From Eubacterium sp. (lineage in GTDB: Bacteria > Bacillota > Clostridia > Lachnospirales > Lachnospiraceae), in NCBI GenBank assembly GCA_017539165.1, contig JAFYHN010000108.1, positions 1 through 64,000 of the forward strand: DNA of 64,000 bases. Direction: 5' to 3'. Positions 17,853 through 27,278 of this stretch are shown here, piece by piece (the first letter of the stretch is position 1; each line of letters opens with the position of its first letter). The notes below the pieces were generated by a model. The model did no database searches. It was not told the DNA's origin and worked only from the letters and a program-made list of their open reading frames with translations. The translations under genes and the position numbers were made by a program.

Positions 17853-18563
17853 ATGAGGATAGCAGTTTGTGACGATGAAGAGAAGTTCAGAACCCAGGAA
17901 ACGGAACTGATAGATAAACTGGCAGGGAGTATTGACGTAATAGTGGATTCTTATTCTGACGGAAGGAAACTTCTTGAGGCATTTGATAAGAAACCATATG
18001 ACGTTCTGTTTCTGGATATAGAGATGCCTGCTATGGACGGAATAACTCTGGCTAAGAAGCTTCGTGAAAGAAGTGACAGTATTTATATAGTTTTCCTGAC
18101 GGGACATGTAGAATATGCTCTTGAGGGGTATGAGGTAAATGCCCTCAGATATCTTACTAAGCCTGTATCAGAGGAGAAACTGAGAGAAGTTCTCCGCTTT
18201 GTTATGGACAAGTCAAAAAGCAAGAGACAGCTTATGATCAAAGTGGATGGAGAGGAAACTCTGATAAATGTATCTGACATCGTTTATCTTGAGGCTCAGA
18301 ATCAGTATGTCATGATCTATACTACATCTGATGAATATCTGGTGAGATACAATATCGGGGACTTTGAAGAACAGCTGAAGAGTGATGGGTTCTTTAGAAC
18401 TCATAGAGGTTATCTTGTTTCACTCGCAAAGGTAAAGAAGATGGTAAAGTCGGATGTATTGGTAGAAGGTGCTGATGGAGAAGTCGGAGTCCCTGTAAGC
18501 CGTTCCAATATAAAACCTCTTAAAGAAGCTTTATATGCCTATGTAGAGAATTCAGCATTTTAA
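17853..18563 (+). CDS. LytTR-family response regulator
   Basis: 236 residues. Receiver domain (1-120) with acidic pocket D7/D8, phosphoacceptor D55 in VLFLDIEMPAMDG, and Lys in LTKPV. A LytTR DNA-binding domain follows (about 130-232: ISDIVYLEAQNQY-type core reads VSDIVYLEAQNQYVMIYT, and FFRTHRGYLVSL). AgrA/VirR-type regulators bind DNA through this domain and usually control peptide signalling, bacteriocin or surface genes. AAGGGAGG precedes the ATG. The cognate kinase gene starts ten bases after its stop. Confidence 0.92.
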   Translation: MRIAVCDDEEKFRTQETELIDKLAGSIDVIVDSYSDGRKLLEAFDKKPYDVLFLDIEMPAMDGITLAKKLRERSDSIYIVFLTGHVEYALEGYEVNALRYLTKPVSEEKLREVLRFVMDKSKSKRQLMIKVDGEETLINVSDIVYLEAQNQYVMIYTTSDEYLVRYNIGDFEEQLKSDGFFRTHRGYLVSLAKVKKMVKSDVLVEGADGEVGVPVSRSNIKPLKEALYAYVENSAF

Positions 18564-18573
18564 GGAAGAAGAT

Positions 18574-20052
18574 ATGAATATATTATATATAATAAATTAT
18601 AGTGTAATGGTCACGGGTTATATAAATTTCATACTGAGCATGCTGATCATACTTTTGATTTCAGCGTGTTTTCTTGGAAGATATGTGATGATCACCCGAA
18701 AGGTGGTTCTGGCTACTTTGGGAACAGTAGCCATTCAGGTATTGGTTTATTATGGTGGGTTATTATTAATATATAAGATAAACCCGGCGTTATATGGCTA
18801 TATGGATGGTTTAGCTCCTTTTCAGGATCCGGCTCAGGACAATCCTTTATACCTTAATTATATGCAATTTATTAAGGCGGAAAGGGTCCTTATCAATGGT
18901 TTGACGTTCGCTTATGCATTTATCTTTTATCTGGTTGCTAATAAGGAAAAACGCATTTTCCGTGCAATAGAGTCTACAATACTCTTGTATCTGTATTATT
19001 TTTATATGAATAATATAATTCAGTATACCTATTTATTTCTAAGAGGCGGGAAGTCAGAGCTGCTTATAGAAGTATATAGGAACTCAGCGGGCAAAGAATA
19101 TGTATGGATGACAACAATAACTATTTTTGCACAATTTGTTATCAATCTTGTTTTGTTGTTTATTCTTTATTTTTCATATTTTAAGAAAAGAAAATTCTAC
19201 AATGTAAGAATAAGAGACAGAGTTCTTTTTATAATATGGTTAGTTGTATTCAATCTCTTTCCGTCTATTCCTTTTTATGGAAATACAACAGAAGACAGTT
19301 ATCGTCTGTTGGCATATGTCTTTGGGGCACTGATTCCTATCCTTGGATGCATTGCACCTGCTTTATTAATGATGAATGCAGCTGAAAGAAGTCTTAAGGA
19401 GAAGAACGAATATCAGGAAACATATCTGAATGCGGAGCTTGAATATATAGAGCAGTATAAGAGAACACAGGAAGCAACCAGAGCATTCAGACATGATATC
19501 ATCAATAATCTGGCACTTACGAACATGATGCTGGATGAAGGGAAAACCGAAGAGGCTTCTGAACATCTTAAACAGCTTCTTGGAAATGTAAAAGCATTAT
19601 CTCCATCTATCATAACTGGAGATGAGATGCTTGACTGCATCGTTGCCATGAAGGCTGACAAGATGCGTGAACAGGCGATAAAGTTTACTGCTGATGGTGT
19701 GGTTGATGGCGGTCTTAATATGAAGCCAATGGATGTCTGCAGTATATTTGCGAATGCATTTGACAATGCTATTGAAGCATCGAACAAGATGGTGCCGGAT
19801 GCGTGGGTTGATCTGAATGTTAAACGTACAGAGAAATTCTTTATCATAAAGATCTCGAACAGTGCTGTGGGAAAAGTGGATGTAGATAAGCTTTTTATGA
19901 CAGCAGGATATACATCCAAGCAGGATAAGGAACATCACGGATTTGGCCTTAGAAATATCCGTAATGCAGTGGAGGAATACAACGGACTAGTTAAAGCAGA
20001 ATCTGAAGATAATGTGTTTGCGCTTTCAATTATGATTCCAAGGTCAGAATAA
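18574..20052 (+). CDS. GHKL-type sensor histidine kinase (AgrC/NatK-like)
   Basis: 492 residues. About seven N-terminal membrane helices (residues 10-265), then a coiled linker, the phosphoacceptor His in AFRHDIINNLALTN, and a HATPase_c_5 catalytic domain with N-box FANAFDNAIEASNK and G-box HHGFGLRNI. This layout is that of peptide-sensing kinases paired with LytTR regulators. No short propeptide gene was recognised next to it, so the signal is unknown. Cotranscribed with the response regulator. Confidence 0.9.
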   Translation: MNILYIINYSVMVTGYINFILSMLIILLISACFLGRYVMITRKVVLATLGTVAIQVLVYYGGLLLIYKINPALYGYMDGLAPFQDPAQDNPLYLNYMQFIKAERVLINGLTFAYAFIFYLVANKEKRIFRAIESTILLYLYYFYMNNIIQYTYLFLRGGKSELLIEVYRNSAGKEYVWMTTITIFAQFVINLVLLFILYFSYFKKRKFYNVRIRDRVLFIIWLVVFNLFPSIPFYGNTTEDSYRLLAYVFGALIPILGCIAPALLMMNAAERSLKEKNEYQETYLNAELEYIEQYKRTQEATRAFRHDIINNLALTNMMLDEGKTEEASEHLKQLLGNVKALSPSIITGDEMLDCIVAMKADKMREQAIKFTADGVVDGGLNMKPMDVCSIFANAFDNAIEASNKMVPDAWVDLNVKRTEKFFIIKISNSAVGKVDVDKLFMTAGYTSKQDKEHHGFGLRNIRNAVEEYNGLVKAESEDNVFALSIMIPRSE

Positions 20053-20082
20053 GAATAAGTTTTCTTTTATTTTACTCTATGT

Positions 20083-20095
20083 TGTGGTAGAATAT
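20083..20095 (+). promoter_or_regulatory. Extended -10 promoter for the GH13 gene
   Basis: TTGTGGTAGAATA carries TAGAAT (20088-20093) preceded by TGTGG. The spacing and the TATG before it match the copy near 56980 and resemble the one near 11390. No convincing -35. Confidence 0.45.
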
Positions 20096-20146
20096 AAGGC
20101 GATATGGTGTATATAGTATATCCAGACTTTCAGGGGGAGGATATTC

Positions 20147-22240
20147 ATGTCAGATAATAATCTGTTAAACATGATATTTCATATTTATAATTCCGTAACC
20201 ATCTTGAATTTCGGTGCTCTGTTTACGGACTGTACTCCACAGTTCGTTACGCCTGCTGAGCCTGACATAGGGGATAATGTAACTATCAGATTCAGGACGG
20301 CCAGGAATAACGTCGATAGTGTTGATATGATTCTGGGAGAAGAACGTTATCGTATGGAGTTTGCTGATTGTAACGATATCTTCGATTACTATTCAGTTGA
20401 GATTCCGAATGTTTCCGAACCACTCAGATATTACTTTGAGATTCACAGCGACAGACTTACGGTCATATACAACAGACTTGGAGTTCTTCGAGATGTGAAT
20501 CGTGATTATGACTTTCAGATCGTGCCCGGGTTTAAGACACCGGATTGGGCTAAGGGAGCGGTATTCTATCAGATATTTGTCGACAGATTCAGGAATGGGG
20601 AAAAGGGAAATGACATTCTGTCCGATGAATATTCATATCTCGGAAAACATGTAAAGGTCTTTGAAGACTGGTATAAACTTCCGGATAGCATGGACGTTGG
20701 TAACTTTTACGGTGGAGATCTTCAGGGTGTTATAGAGAAGTTAGACTATCTGAAGGAACTCGGAGTAGAAGCTATATATTTCAATCCGTTATTTGTATCT
20801 CCGTCGAATCATAAGTATGATATACAGGATTATGATTATATAGATCCACATATCGGAAGTATCGTGAAAGATGACGGCGATCTTCTTCCGGAAGGGGTTA
20901 ATGATAATCAACAGGCTACCAGATACATTAACAGAGTTACAGCTCTGGAGAATCTGGAGGCTTCTAATAAACTGTTTATAGAACTGGTAGAAAAAGCACA
21001 TTCTATGGGTATGAAGGTTATTCTGGATGGTGTGTTCAATCACTGTGGGTCATTTAACAAGTGGCTCGACAGAGAGAAGATATATGCGAAGAATCCTGAT
21101 TATGAGAAGGGTGCTTATCCTGACAAGGACAGCCCTTACAATTCGTTCTTCCAGTTTTCTGATGATAATGCATGGCCCGACAATGGTTCGTACAACGGCT
21201 GGTGGGGACATGAGACTCTGCCTAAGTTGAATTACGAAGAGTCACAGAAGCTTCATGATTATATAATGAAGATTGGACAGAAGTGGGTTTCACCACCGTT
21301 TAATGTTGATGGATGGCGTCTCGACGTTGCTGCTGATCTTGGTTATTCAGAGGAGTACAATCATATCTTCTGGAAGGATTTCAGGAAGGCAGTCAAGGAA
21401 GCTAATCCGGATGCTATCATTATTGCAGAACATTATGGCAATCCTAAAGCCTGGCTTCAGGGAGATGAATGGGATACGATAATGAATTACGGAGCCTTTA
21501 TGGAGCCTATATCTTGGTTTCTGACAGGTGTTGAGAAGCATAGTGATGAGTTCAGAGGAGATCTGCTTGGTAATCCGGAGGTCTTCAAGGGCTCGATAAG
21601 GAATTATATGTCTTACATGATGTACAATTCACTCTATGTTTCGATGAACGAGTTGTCGAATCACGATCATTCGAGATTTCTTACGAGAACGAACCACAGA
21701 GTTGGACGTATTCAGACTCTTGGTGCTGAGACGGCAAATGAAAATGTAAATAAAGGTATATTCAGAGAAGCGGTCGTATTCCAGATGACGTGGCCGGGTG
21801 CACCTACGATATATTATGGTGATGAGGCCGGACTCTGTGGATGGACGGATCCGGATTCGCGTCGTTCATATCCTTGGGGACGTGAGGATCAGGAGCTTAT
21901 CGCTTTTCATAGAGATATAATCAAGATTCATAATAAGTATACATCACTTAGAACCGGGTCACTTAAGTTCCTCTATAGCGATTACCGCGTGATCGGCTAC
22001 GGAAGATTTAATGACAAGGAAGCAGTTGCAGTAGTCATCAATAATGACTTTACTGATAAAGAGATCAAGCTTCATGTAAGGGAGCTTGGAGTTCTGAATA
22101 ACAGAGCTATGAAGAGAGTTATGATCACCACCGAAGAGGAGTACAGCACGGAAGAAAGGACTTACATAGTTCAGAATAATGTGCTTACGATCGTAGTACC
22201 GAAGTGCTCCGCTTCCATATACGTTGGTTCTTTGGAATAG
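20147..22240 (+). CDS. GH13 alpha-glucan hydrolase (neopullulanase/cyclomaltodextrinase-like)
   Basis: 697 residues. An N-terminal beta-sandwich (about 1-125, CBM34-like) precedes the catalytic barrel beginning WAKGAVFYQIFVDRF. Conserved GH13 regions are ILDGVFNHCG, DGWRLDVA (nucleophile D393), IIIAEHYG (acid/base E428) and LSNHDHSRF (D507). A C-terminal beta domain closes it. There is no signal peptide, so it acts in the cytoplasm on imported maltodextrins or cyclodextrins. An insertion of about 40 residues between the barrel's strand 2 and 3 regions (DGDLLPEGVNDNQQ) is visible. GGGGGAGG precedes the ATG. Single gene followed by a terminator. Confidence 0.92.
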   Translation: MSDNNLLNMIFHIYNSVTILNFGALFTDCTPQFVTPAEPDIGDNVTIRFRTARNNVDSVDMILGEERYRMEFADCNDIFDYYSVEIPNVSEPLRYYFEIHSDRLTVIYNRLGVLRDVNRDYDFQIVPGFKTPDWAKGAVFYQIFVDRFRNGEKGNDILSDEYSYLGKHVKVFEDWYKLPDSMDVGNFYGGDLQGVIEKLDYLKELGVEAIYFNPLFVSPSNHKYDIQDYDYIDPHIGSIVKDDGDLLPEGVNDNQQATRYINRVTALENLEASNKLFIELVEKAHSMGMKVILDGVFNHCGSFNKWLDREKIYAKNPDYEKGAYPDKDSPYNSFFQFSDDNAWPDNGSYNGWWGHETLPKLNYEESQKLHDYIMKIGQKWVSPPFNVDGWRLDVAADLGYSEEYNHIFWKDFRKAVKEANPDAIIIAEHYGNPKAWLQGDEWDTIMNYGAFMEPISWFLTGVEKHSDEFRGDLLGNPEVFKGSIRNYMSYMMYNSLYVSMNELSNHDHSRFLTRTNHRVGRIQTLGAETANENVNKGIFREAVVFQMTWPGAPTIYYGDEAGLCGWTDPDSRRSYPWGREDQELIAFHRDIIKIHNKYTSLRTGSLKFLYSDYRVIGYGRFNDKEAVAVVINNDFTDKEIKLHVRELGVLNNRAMKRVMITTEEEYSTEERTYIVQNNVLTIVVPKCSASIYVGSLE

Positions 22241-22246
22241 TAGTAT

Positions 22247-22286
22247 GTGGGACAGTGGGTATTGCCACTGTCCCACCAATTTTTTA
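22247..22286 (+). terminator. Terminator between GH13 gene and uvrB
   Basis: Twelve-base perfect stem GTGGGACAGTGG/CCACTGTCCCAC with a six-base loop, then CAATTTTTT. It lies twelve bases before the uvrB start, so uvrB either has a promoter inside this stretch or relies on read-through. Confidence 0.85.
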
Positions 22287-22297
22287 AGGAATGAATT

Positions 22298-24301
22298 ATG
22301 GCAGAGTTTAAGTTGAATTCAGAATTTTCGCCTACCGGAGATCAGCCGGATGCGATCAAAAGTCTGGTAGATGGATTTAAAAACGGAAAGAAGCAGCAGA
22401 CATTGCTGGGAGTTACTGGTTCGGGAAAAACCTTTACCATGGCAAATGTCATCAAACAGCTAGGTAAGAAGACGCTTATAATGTCTCACAATAAAACACT
22501 GGCTGCCCAGCTTTTTGGAGAAATGAAAGCATTCTTCCCGGAGAATTCTGTCGAATATTTTGTTTCGTATTATGATTATTACCAGCCGGAGGCGTATGTC
22601 CCTTCGACTGACACATATATAGCGAAGGATTCATCGGTAAATGATGAGATAGATATGCTTCGTCATAGTGCCACATCTGCTCTGATAGAAAGAGACGATG
22701 TGGTAGTTGTATCTTCAGTGTCATGTATCTATGGTATAGGTAATCCTGAAGATTATAAGGCTATGATGCTGGGACTTCGCCCCGGGATGTTACTTGACCG
22801 TGACGTTTTGATCAGGGAACTGGTTGATATGCAGTACACCCGTAATGAGATGGACTTCAAGAGAAGCAGCTTCAGAGTAAAAGGTGATGTCGTGGATATT
22901 ATACCGGCCAACAGAGACGGTGAAGCTATCAGGATAGAGTTCTTCGGAGATGAGATAGACAGACTGTCAGAGTTTGATCCGATGACGGGAGAGATAAAGA
23001 GAGATATTACATTTACATGCATATTCCCTGCGTCGTATTATGTTATAGCGCCGAACAAGCTTGAGAAAGCTCTTCAGGAGATTGATGATGAGCTTCGTGA
23101 GAGGATAAGCTACTTCAAGGCACATGATAAGCTTCTTGAGGCACAGCGTATTCAGGAACGGACCGAATTCGATATGGAGATGCTGAGAGAGGCAGGGTTT
23201 TGTTCGGGAATCGAGAACTATACCAGAATACTGGCTGGAGGAAAGCCGGGAGATCCGCCGGATACGCTGGTGGACTTTTTCGGAGATGATTACCTGCTTA
23301 TCATAGATGAGTCACATCAGACAATTCCTCAGATAAGAGGAATGTTCGGAGGTAACAAGAAACGTAAGGAGACACTTATTGATTTCGGTTTCCGTCTTCC
23401 ATCAGCAATGGATAACAGACCACTTAACTTTGAGGAGTTTGAAGAGAGGCTGGATAAGGTTCTGTATGTTTCTGCGACTCCAGGAGATTATGAGAAGGAA
23501 CATGAGGAAGGAAGAGCCGAGCAGATCATAAGACCTACCGGACTTCTTGATCCTGAGATAGATGTAAGACCTGTTGCAGGACAGGTTGATGATCTGTATA
23601 GTGAGATCGTAGCTGAGACTGAAAAGGGCAATAAGGTTTTAGTCACTACACTTACAAAACGTATGGCTGAAGAACTGACGGATTACCTGAGAGGTCTGGA
23701 TGTTAAGGTTAAGTATCTGCACAGTGATATAGATACACTCGAAAGAATGGAGATAGTAAGAGATCTCAGACTTGGTGTGTTTGATGTTCTGGTTGGAATA
23801 AACCTTCTTCGAGAAGGACTGGATATTCCAGAGATTACCCTTGTGGCTATTCTCGATGCTGATAAAGAAGGCTTCCTCAGATCAGAGACGTCGCTTATTC
23901 AGACTATCGGTAGAGCAGCCCGAAATGTTGACGGACATGTTATCATGTATGCTGATAAGATAACAGATTCCATGCGCAGGGCTATAGATGAGACTAATCG
24001 TCGTCGTGAGATTCAGCAGAAGTATAATGAAGAAAATGGTATAACCCCACAAACCATTCGAAAGGCTGTCAGAGAACTAATCTCTATGAGTCTTAAAGAT
24101 GCTGAAGAAGATCGTAAAGGTAAGAAGGGCCGCGTAAGTAAGGATCCTGATCTTATGAACAAGAAGGAACTTGGAAAAGAGATTGAGAGAATTACCAAGA
24201 AGATGAATCAGGCTGCGGCTGAGCTTAACTTCGAGATGGCGGCTCTGCTGAGAGACGAGATGATAGAGCTTAAGGTAAAGCTTAGAGATTATGATAAATA
24301 G
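22298..24301 (+). CDS. uvrB: Excinuclease ABC subunit B (UvrB)
   Basis: 667 residues, the normal length. It loads on damaged DNA delivered by UvrA and recruits UvrC for dual incision. Walker A GVTGSGKT is near residue 38, the beta-hairpin region [18 protein letters not shown] near 95-112, helicase motif [10 protein letters not shown] and motif [11 protein letters not shown] in the C-terminal half, and a UVR motif ([17 protein letters not shown]) at the end that binds UvrC. uvrA is not in the window. No LexA-like box was seen upstream. Confidence 0.98.
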   Translation: MAEFKLNSEFSPTGDQPDAIKSLVDGFKNGKKQQTLLGVTGSGKTFTMANVIKQLGKKTLIMSHNKTLAAQLFGEMKAFFPENSVEYFVSYYDYYQPEAYVPSTDTYIAKDSSVNDEIDMLRHSATSALIERDDVVVVSSVSCIYGIGNPEDYKAMMLGLRPGMLLDRDVLIRELVDMQYTRNEMDFKRSSFRVKGDVVDIIPANRDGEAIRIEFFGDEIDRLSEFDPMTGEIKRDITFTCIFPASYYVIAPNKLEKALQEIDDELRERISYFKAHDKLLEAQRIQERTEFDMEMLREAGFCSGIENYTRILAGGKPGDPPDTLVDFFGDDYLLIIDESHQTIPQIRGMFGGNKKRKETLIDFGFRLPSAMDNRPLNFEEFEERLDKVLYVSATPGDYEKEHEEGRAEQIIRPTGLLDPEIDVRPVAGQVDDLYSEIVAETEKGNKVLVTTLTKRMAEELTDYLRGLDVKVKYLHSDIDTLERMEIVRDLRLGVFDVLVGINLLREGLDIPEITLVAILDADKEGFLRSETSLIQTIGRAARNVDGHVIMYADKITDSMRRAIDETNRRREIQQKYNEENGITPQTIRKAVRELISMSLKDAEEDRKGKKGRVSKDPDLMNKKELGKEIERITKKMNQAAAELNFEMAALLRDEMIELKVKLRDYDK

Positions 24302-24319
24302 CAAGTATGAGGAAGAATT

Positions 24320-24979
24320 ATGAAAGATATTAAAAGTGTGATCTTCGATATGGACGGAGTGATCTTCGATACAGAGAGACTTTACTTGAGATGTTGTGTT
24401 GAAGTAGGAGACAGACTTGGACTTAAGGATGTTGAAGCGGTTTGTAAGAAATGTATCGGTATTACTTCCAAAGTGACAGATCAGATTATGAGAGACAGCT
24501 TTGGGGGAAACTTTGAAGTAGATGATTATAAAGGGGATGTTTATAAACTGTTTTTAAATTATTTTAAAGACGGAAAAGAGTATATAAAAGATGGTGTTAT
24601 AGAAATCCTCGATTATCTTAAAACAAATGATTACAAAGTGGCACTTGCTTCATCGACTAAAAAGGAAGATGTTGAAAGAGAGCTGAGAGTCGCAGGACTT
24701 ATTGATTATTTTGATGAGATAGTTTGTGGAGATATGGTATCAAAAAGTAAGCCCGAACCGGATATTTTCCTGGAAGCAGCGAGAAGAATAAACACTATCC
24801 CTGAAGAATGTCTTGTATTAGAAGATTCTTTCAATGGAATAAGGGCAGCATACAGTGCCGGAATGCGTGCGATCATGATTCCTGATCTGCTTGAACCAGA
24901 TGATGAGATGCGGGAAAAGGCTTGGAAGATAGTTCCGACACTTGTAGAAGCTAAACAAGTAATTGAAGAAACAAAGTGA
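24320..24979 (+). CDS. HAD-superfamily phosphatase (beta-phosphoglucomutase-like)
   Basis: 219 residues. HAD motif I FDMDGVIFDTE (nucleophile and acid/base Asp), motif II LASST, motif III lysine in SKSKPEPDIFLEAA, and motif IV LVLEDSFNGI. An alpha-helical cap of subclass I lies between motifs I and II. Substrates of this group are small phosphosugars; a true mutase versus phosphatase activity cannot be decided. It follows uvrB by 18 bases and precedes proA by 45 bases, possibly in one transcript. Confidence 0.87.
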   Translation: MKDIKSVIFDMDGVIFDTERLYLRCCVEVGDRLGLKDVEAVCKKCIGITSKVTDQIMRDSFGGNFEVDDYKGDVYKLFLNYFKDGKEYIKDGVIEILDYLKTNDYKVALASSTKKEDVERELRVAGLIDYFDEIVCGDMVSKSKPEPDIFLEAARRINTIPEECLVLEDSFNGIRAAYSAGMRAIMIPDLLEPDDEMREKAWKIVPTLVEAKQVIEETK

Positions 24980-25024
24980 TGATAAACAGATAAAGATTTA
25001 TGTGACAAGAAAAGAGGTATAGAA

Positions 25025-26338
25025 ATGGTAGTAAGAGAAGAAGTACAGAAGATGAAGCTGGTTGCTCCACTTGTAGCAGCTATGAGTAATGAAGCAAGAT
25101 GCAAGGCGCTTAATACTGTTGCTGAAAGACTTGTTGAAAAGCAGGATGAGATATTTGCAGAGAACAAAAAAGATCTCGATGCTGCAGCTGCAAATGGAGT
25201 GGCAGACGCTATAGTTAAGAGACTTAAGTTTAATGATGCTAAGCTTCGTGATGTAGTTGCTGGTATCAAGCAGCTTACTGAGCTTGAGGATCCTATCGGT
25301 AAGGTTACCCTTGACAGAGAGCTTGACGAAGGACTCAGACTTACCAGACTTACAGTTCCTATCGGAGTTATAGGAGTTATCTTCGAAGCACGTCCGGACG
25401 CTCTTATCCAGATTTCTTCGCTTTGTATCAGAAGTGGAAACTGTCCTGTTCTTAAAGGTGGTAAGGAGACTACATTTACAAACAGAATCCTTTTTAATAT
25501 CATATATAACGCTGTTCTTGAGGCAGGATTCCCGGAGGGATGCATGCTTGCGTGCGAGCAGCATAATGAGATAGACGAACTTCTTAAATGCGATGGCCTC
25601 GTAGACCTTCTTATACCTAGAGGTTCAAATGCATTTGTAAGATATATCATGGACAACACACATATTCCTGTAATGGGACATGCCGATGGAATATGTCATA
25701 TATACGTTGATAAGGATGCTGATTTTGAGAAGGCTATTCCGGTTATCGTGGATGCAAAGATCCAGTACACAGCAGCATGTAATGCAGTTGAGACTCTGCT
25801 TATCCATAAGGATATTGCGTCTGAGTTTATTCCTAAGCTTGCAGCAGCGCTTGCTGAGAACGGAGTAAAGCTGAGAGGTACTAAGGAAGTAACTGATATT
25901 GTTGATTCGTGGAAGAATGGAACATCTGATGGTGGAGCATTTGAATACGAGACTATCGATGAGGGGGATTTCAAGGAGTATCTTGCGCTCATCGTTTCCG
26001 CTAAGCTTGTTTCTGATGTTAACGAGGCTGTGAATCATATCAATCTTCATGGCTCGCATCATACAGACAGTATCATTACCGAAAATGCAGAAACAGCTGA
26101 TACATTCCTGAGACTTGTTGATTCTGCAGGTGTATATCAGAACTGTTCAACAAGATTTGCTGATGGATTCAGATACGGATTCGGAGCTGAGGTAGGAATC
26201 AGTACAAGCAAGATACATGCGAGAGGACCTGTTGGTCTCGAGGGGCTTGTTACATATAAGTATAAGCTGGTTGGGCATGGTCAGATTGTCGGTGACTATG
26301 CAGAAGGAAGAAAACAGTTTCATTTTAAGAACCTGTAA
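25025..26338 (+). CDS. proA: Glutamate-5-semialdehyde dehydrogenase (gamma-glutamyl phosphate reductase)
   Basis: 437 residues, slightly longer than the usual 415-420. It reduces gamma-glutamyl phosphate with NADPH in proline synthesis. Recognisable regions are VPIGVIGVIFEARPDALIQI, the catalytic Cys in QYTAACNAVETLL, the GSHHTDSI motif and the C-terminal RGPVGLEGLVTYKY. The usual start of the protein aligns close to the ATG at 25025, preceded by GAGG. proB is not adjacent, unlike the common proBA arrangement. Confidence 0.97.
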   Translation: MVVREEVQKMKLVAPLVAAMSNEARCKALNTVAERLVEKQDEIFAENKKDLDAAAANGVADAIVKRLKFNDAKLRDVVAGIKQLTELEDPIGKVTLDRELDEGLRLTRLTVPIGVIGVIFEARPDALIQISSLCIRSGNCPVLKGGKETTFTNRILFNIIYNAVLEAGFPEGCMLACEQHNEIDELLKCDGLVDLLIPRGSNAFVRYIMDNTHIPVMGHADGICHIYVDKDADFEKAIPVIVDAKIQYTAACNAVETLLIHKDIASEFIPKLAAALAENGVKLRGTKEVTDIVDSWKNGTSDGGAFEYETIDEGDFKEYLALIVSAKLVSDVNEAVNHINLHGSHHTDSIITENAETADTFLRLVDSAGVYQNCSTRFADGFRYGFGAEVGISTSKIHARGPVGLEGLVTYKYKLVGHGQIVGDYAEGRKQFHFKNL

Positions 26339-26398
26339 ATCGATAGAATATTAAGATGCAGTAAAAAAACCAGAAAAATATTAATTGAAAGAATAATT

Positions 26399-27157
26399 AT
26401 GTACAGTTTTAGATCAAGGGTAAGATACAGTGAACTTTCTTCTGAGAAGAAGCTTTCACTGGTATCAATCATTAATTATTTTCAGGACTGCTGTACTTTT
26501 GAGGCGGAGGATACCGGAGTCGGACTGAAGTGGCTGAAGGAACATAATACAGCATGGATGTTGACTAACTGGCAGATACATATCATCAGACGACCTGAGT
26601 ACTGCGAAGAGATAGAGATAATAACATGGGCGTGTGACTTTAGATATTTTATCGGAAAAAGAAGCTTTCTCATAAGGACACTTACGGGAGAGCCTCTTGT
26701 TTTTGCACTGTCTGAATGGGCATATGTAAATGTTGTTACAGGCGTTCCGGATAGAAATGTACCTCAGGAGGAGTTTGATGCATATGGTATGGAGCCTCCT
26801 ATTGAGAAGAGGTTTGAAGAGTTTGGAATCCAGCAGAATCCTGAAGAAGTGATATATAAAGGCCGTATAGATATTCCGGATGCGGGTGGGACAGAACTTC
26901 CGAGGATTGTGGTATCAGGAGAACATCTTGATACGAACGACCATGTTAATAATGCCCAGTATGTTGCTATAGCTTCATCTGTTCTTCCGGAACATTTTGA
27001 GGCTGATATGTTCAGGGCAGAATATAAGATGCAGTCAAAGCTTGGAGATATCCTTCATCCTGTTGTATATAAAGAGGATGAGAACCTATGTAAGGTTGTA
27101 CTGAAGGATGAAGAAGGAAATATCAAACTGGTTTGTGCATTTGCAAGAAAAGTATAA
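26399..27157 (+). CDS. Acyl-ACP thioesterase (FatA/FatB family)
   Basis: 252 residues forming two hot-dog domains. The N-terminal half has VRYSELSSEKKLSLVSIINY and FQDCCTFEAEDTGVG; the second half has the family's DTNDHVNNAQYVAIA. It releases free fatty acids from acyl-ACP. The gene start at 26399 has only a weak ribosome site. Bacterial members are frequent in Lachnospiraceae and may set acyl-chain supply. An acyl carrier protein gene lies 4 kb downstream. Confidence 0.9.
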   Translation: MYSFRSRVRYSELSSEKKLSLVSIINYFQDCCTFEAEDTGVGLKWLKEHNTAWMLTNWQIHIIRRPEYCEEIEIITWACDFRYFIGKRSFLIRTLTGEPLVFALSEWAYVNVVTGVPDRNVPQEEFDAYGMEPPIEKRFEEFGIQQNPEEVIYKGRIDIPDAGGTELPRIVVSGEHLDTNDHVNNAQYVAIASSVLPEHFEADMFRAEYKMQSKLGDILHPVVYKEDENLCKVVLKDEEGNIKLVCAFARKV

Positions 27158-27278
27158 AGAGATATTCTAATTATTAATGTTATATTAAGGTAAAATTCAT
27201 GATAACTTAATTAGTATTATATTATAAGATATGCTAGTATTTATGCGAAAGTTATATATTTAAGGAGAGGACAAAACG

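Noticed and set aside
24706..25659. 317-codon reverse frame across the HAD and proA genes
   Set aside because: It spans two well-supported forward genes and their gap, is Ser-rich as expected of an antisense reading and has no ribosome site.
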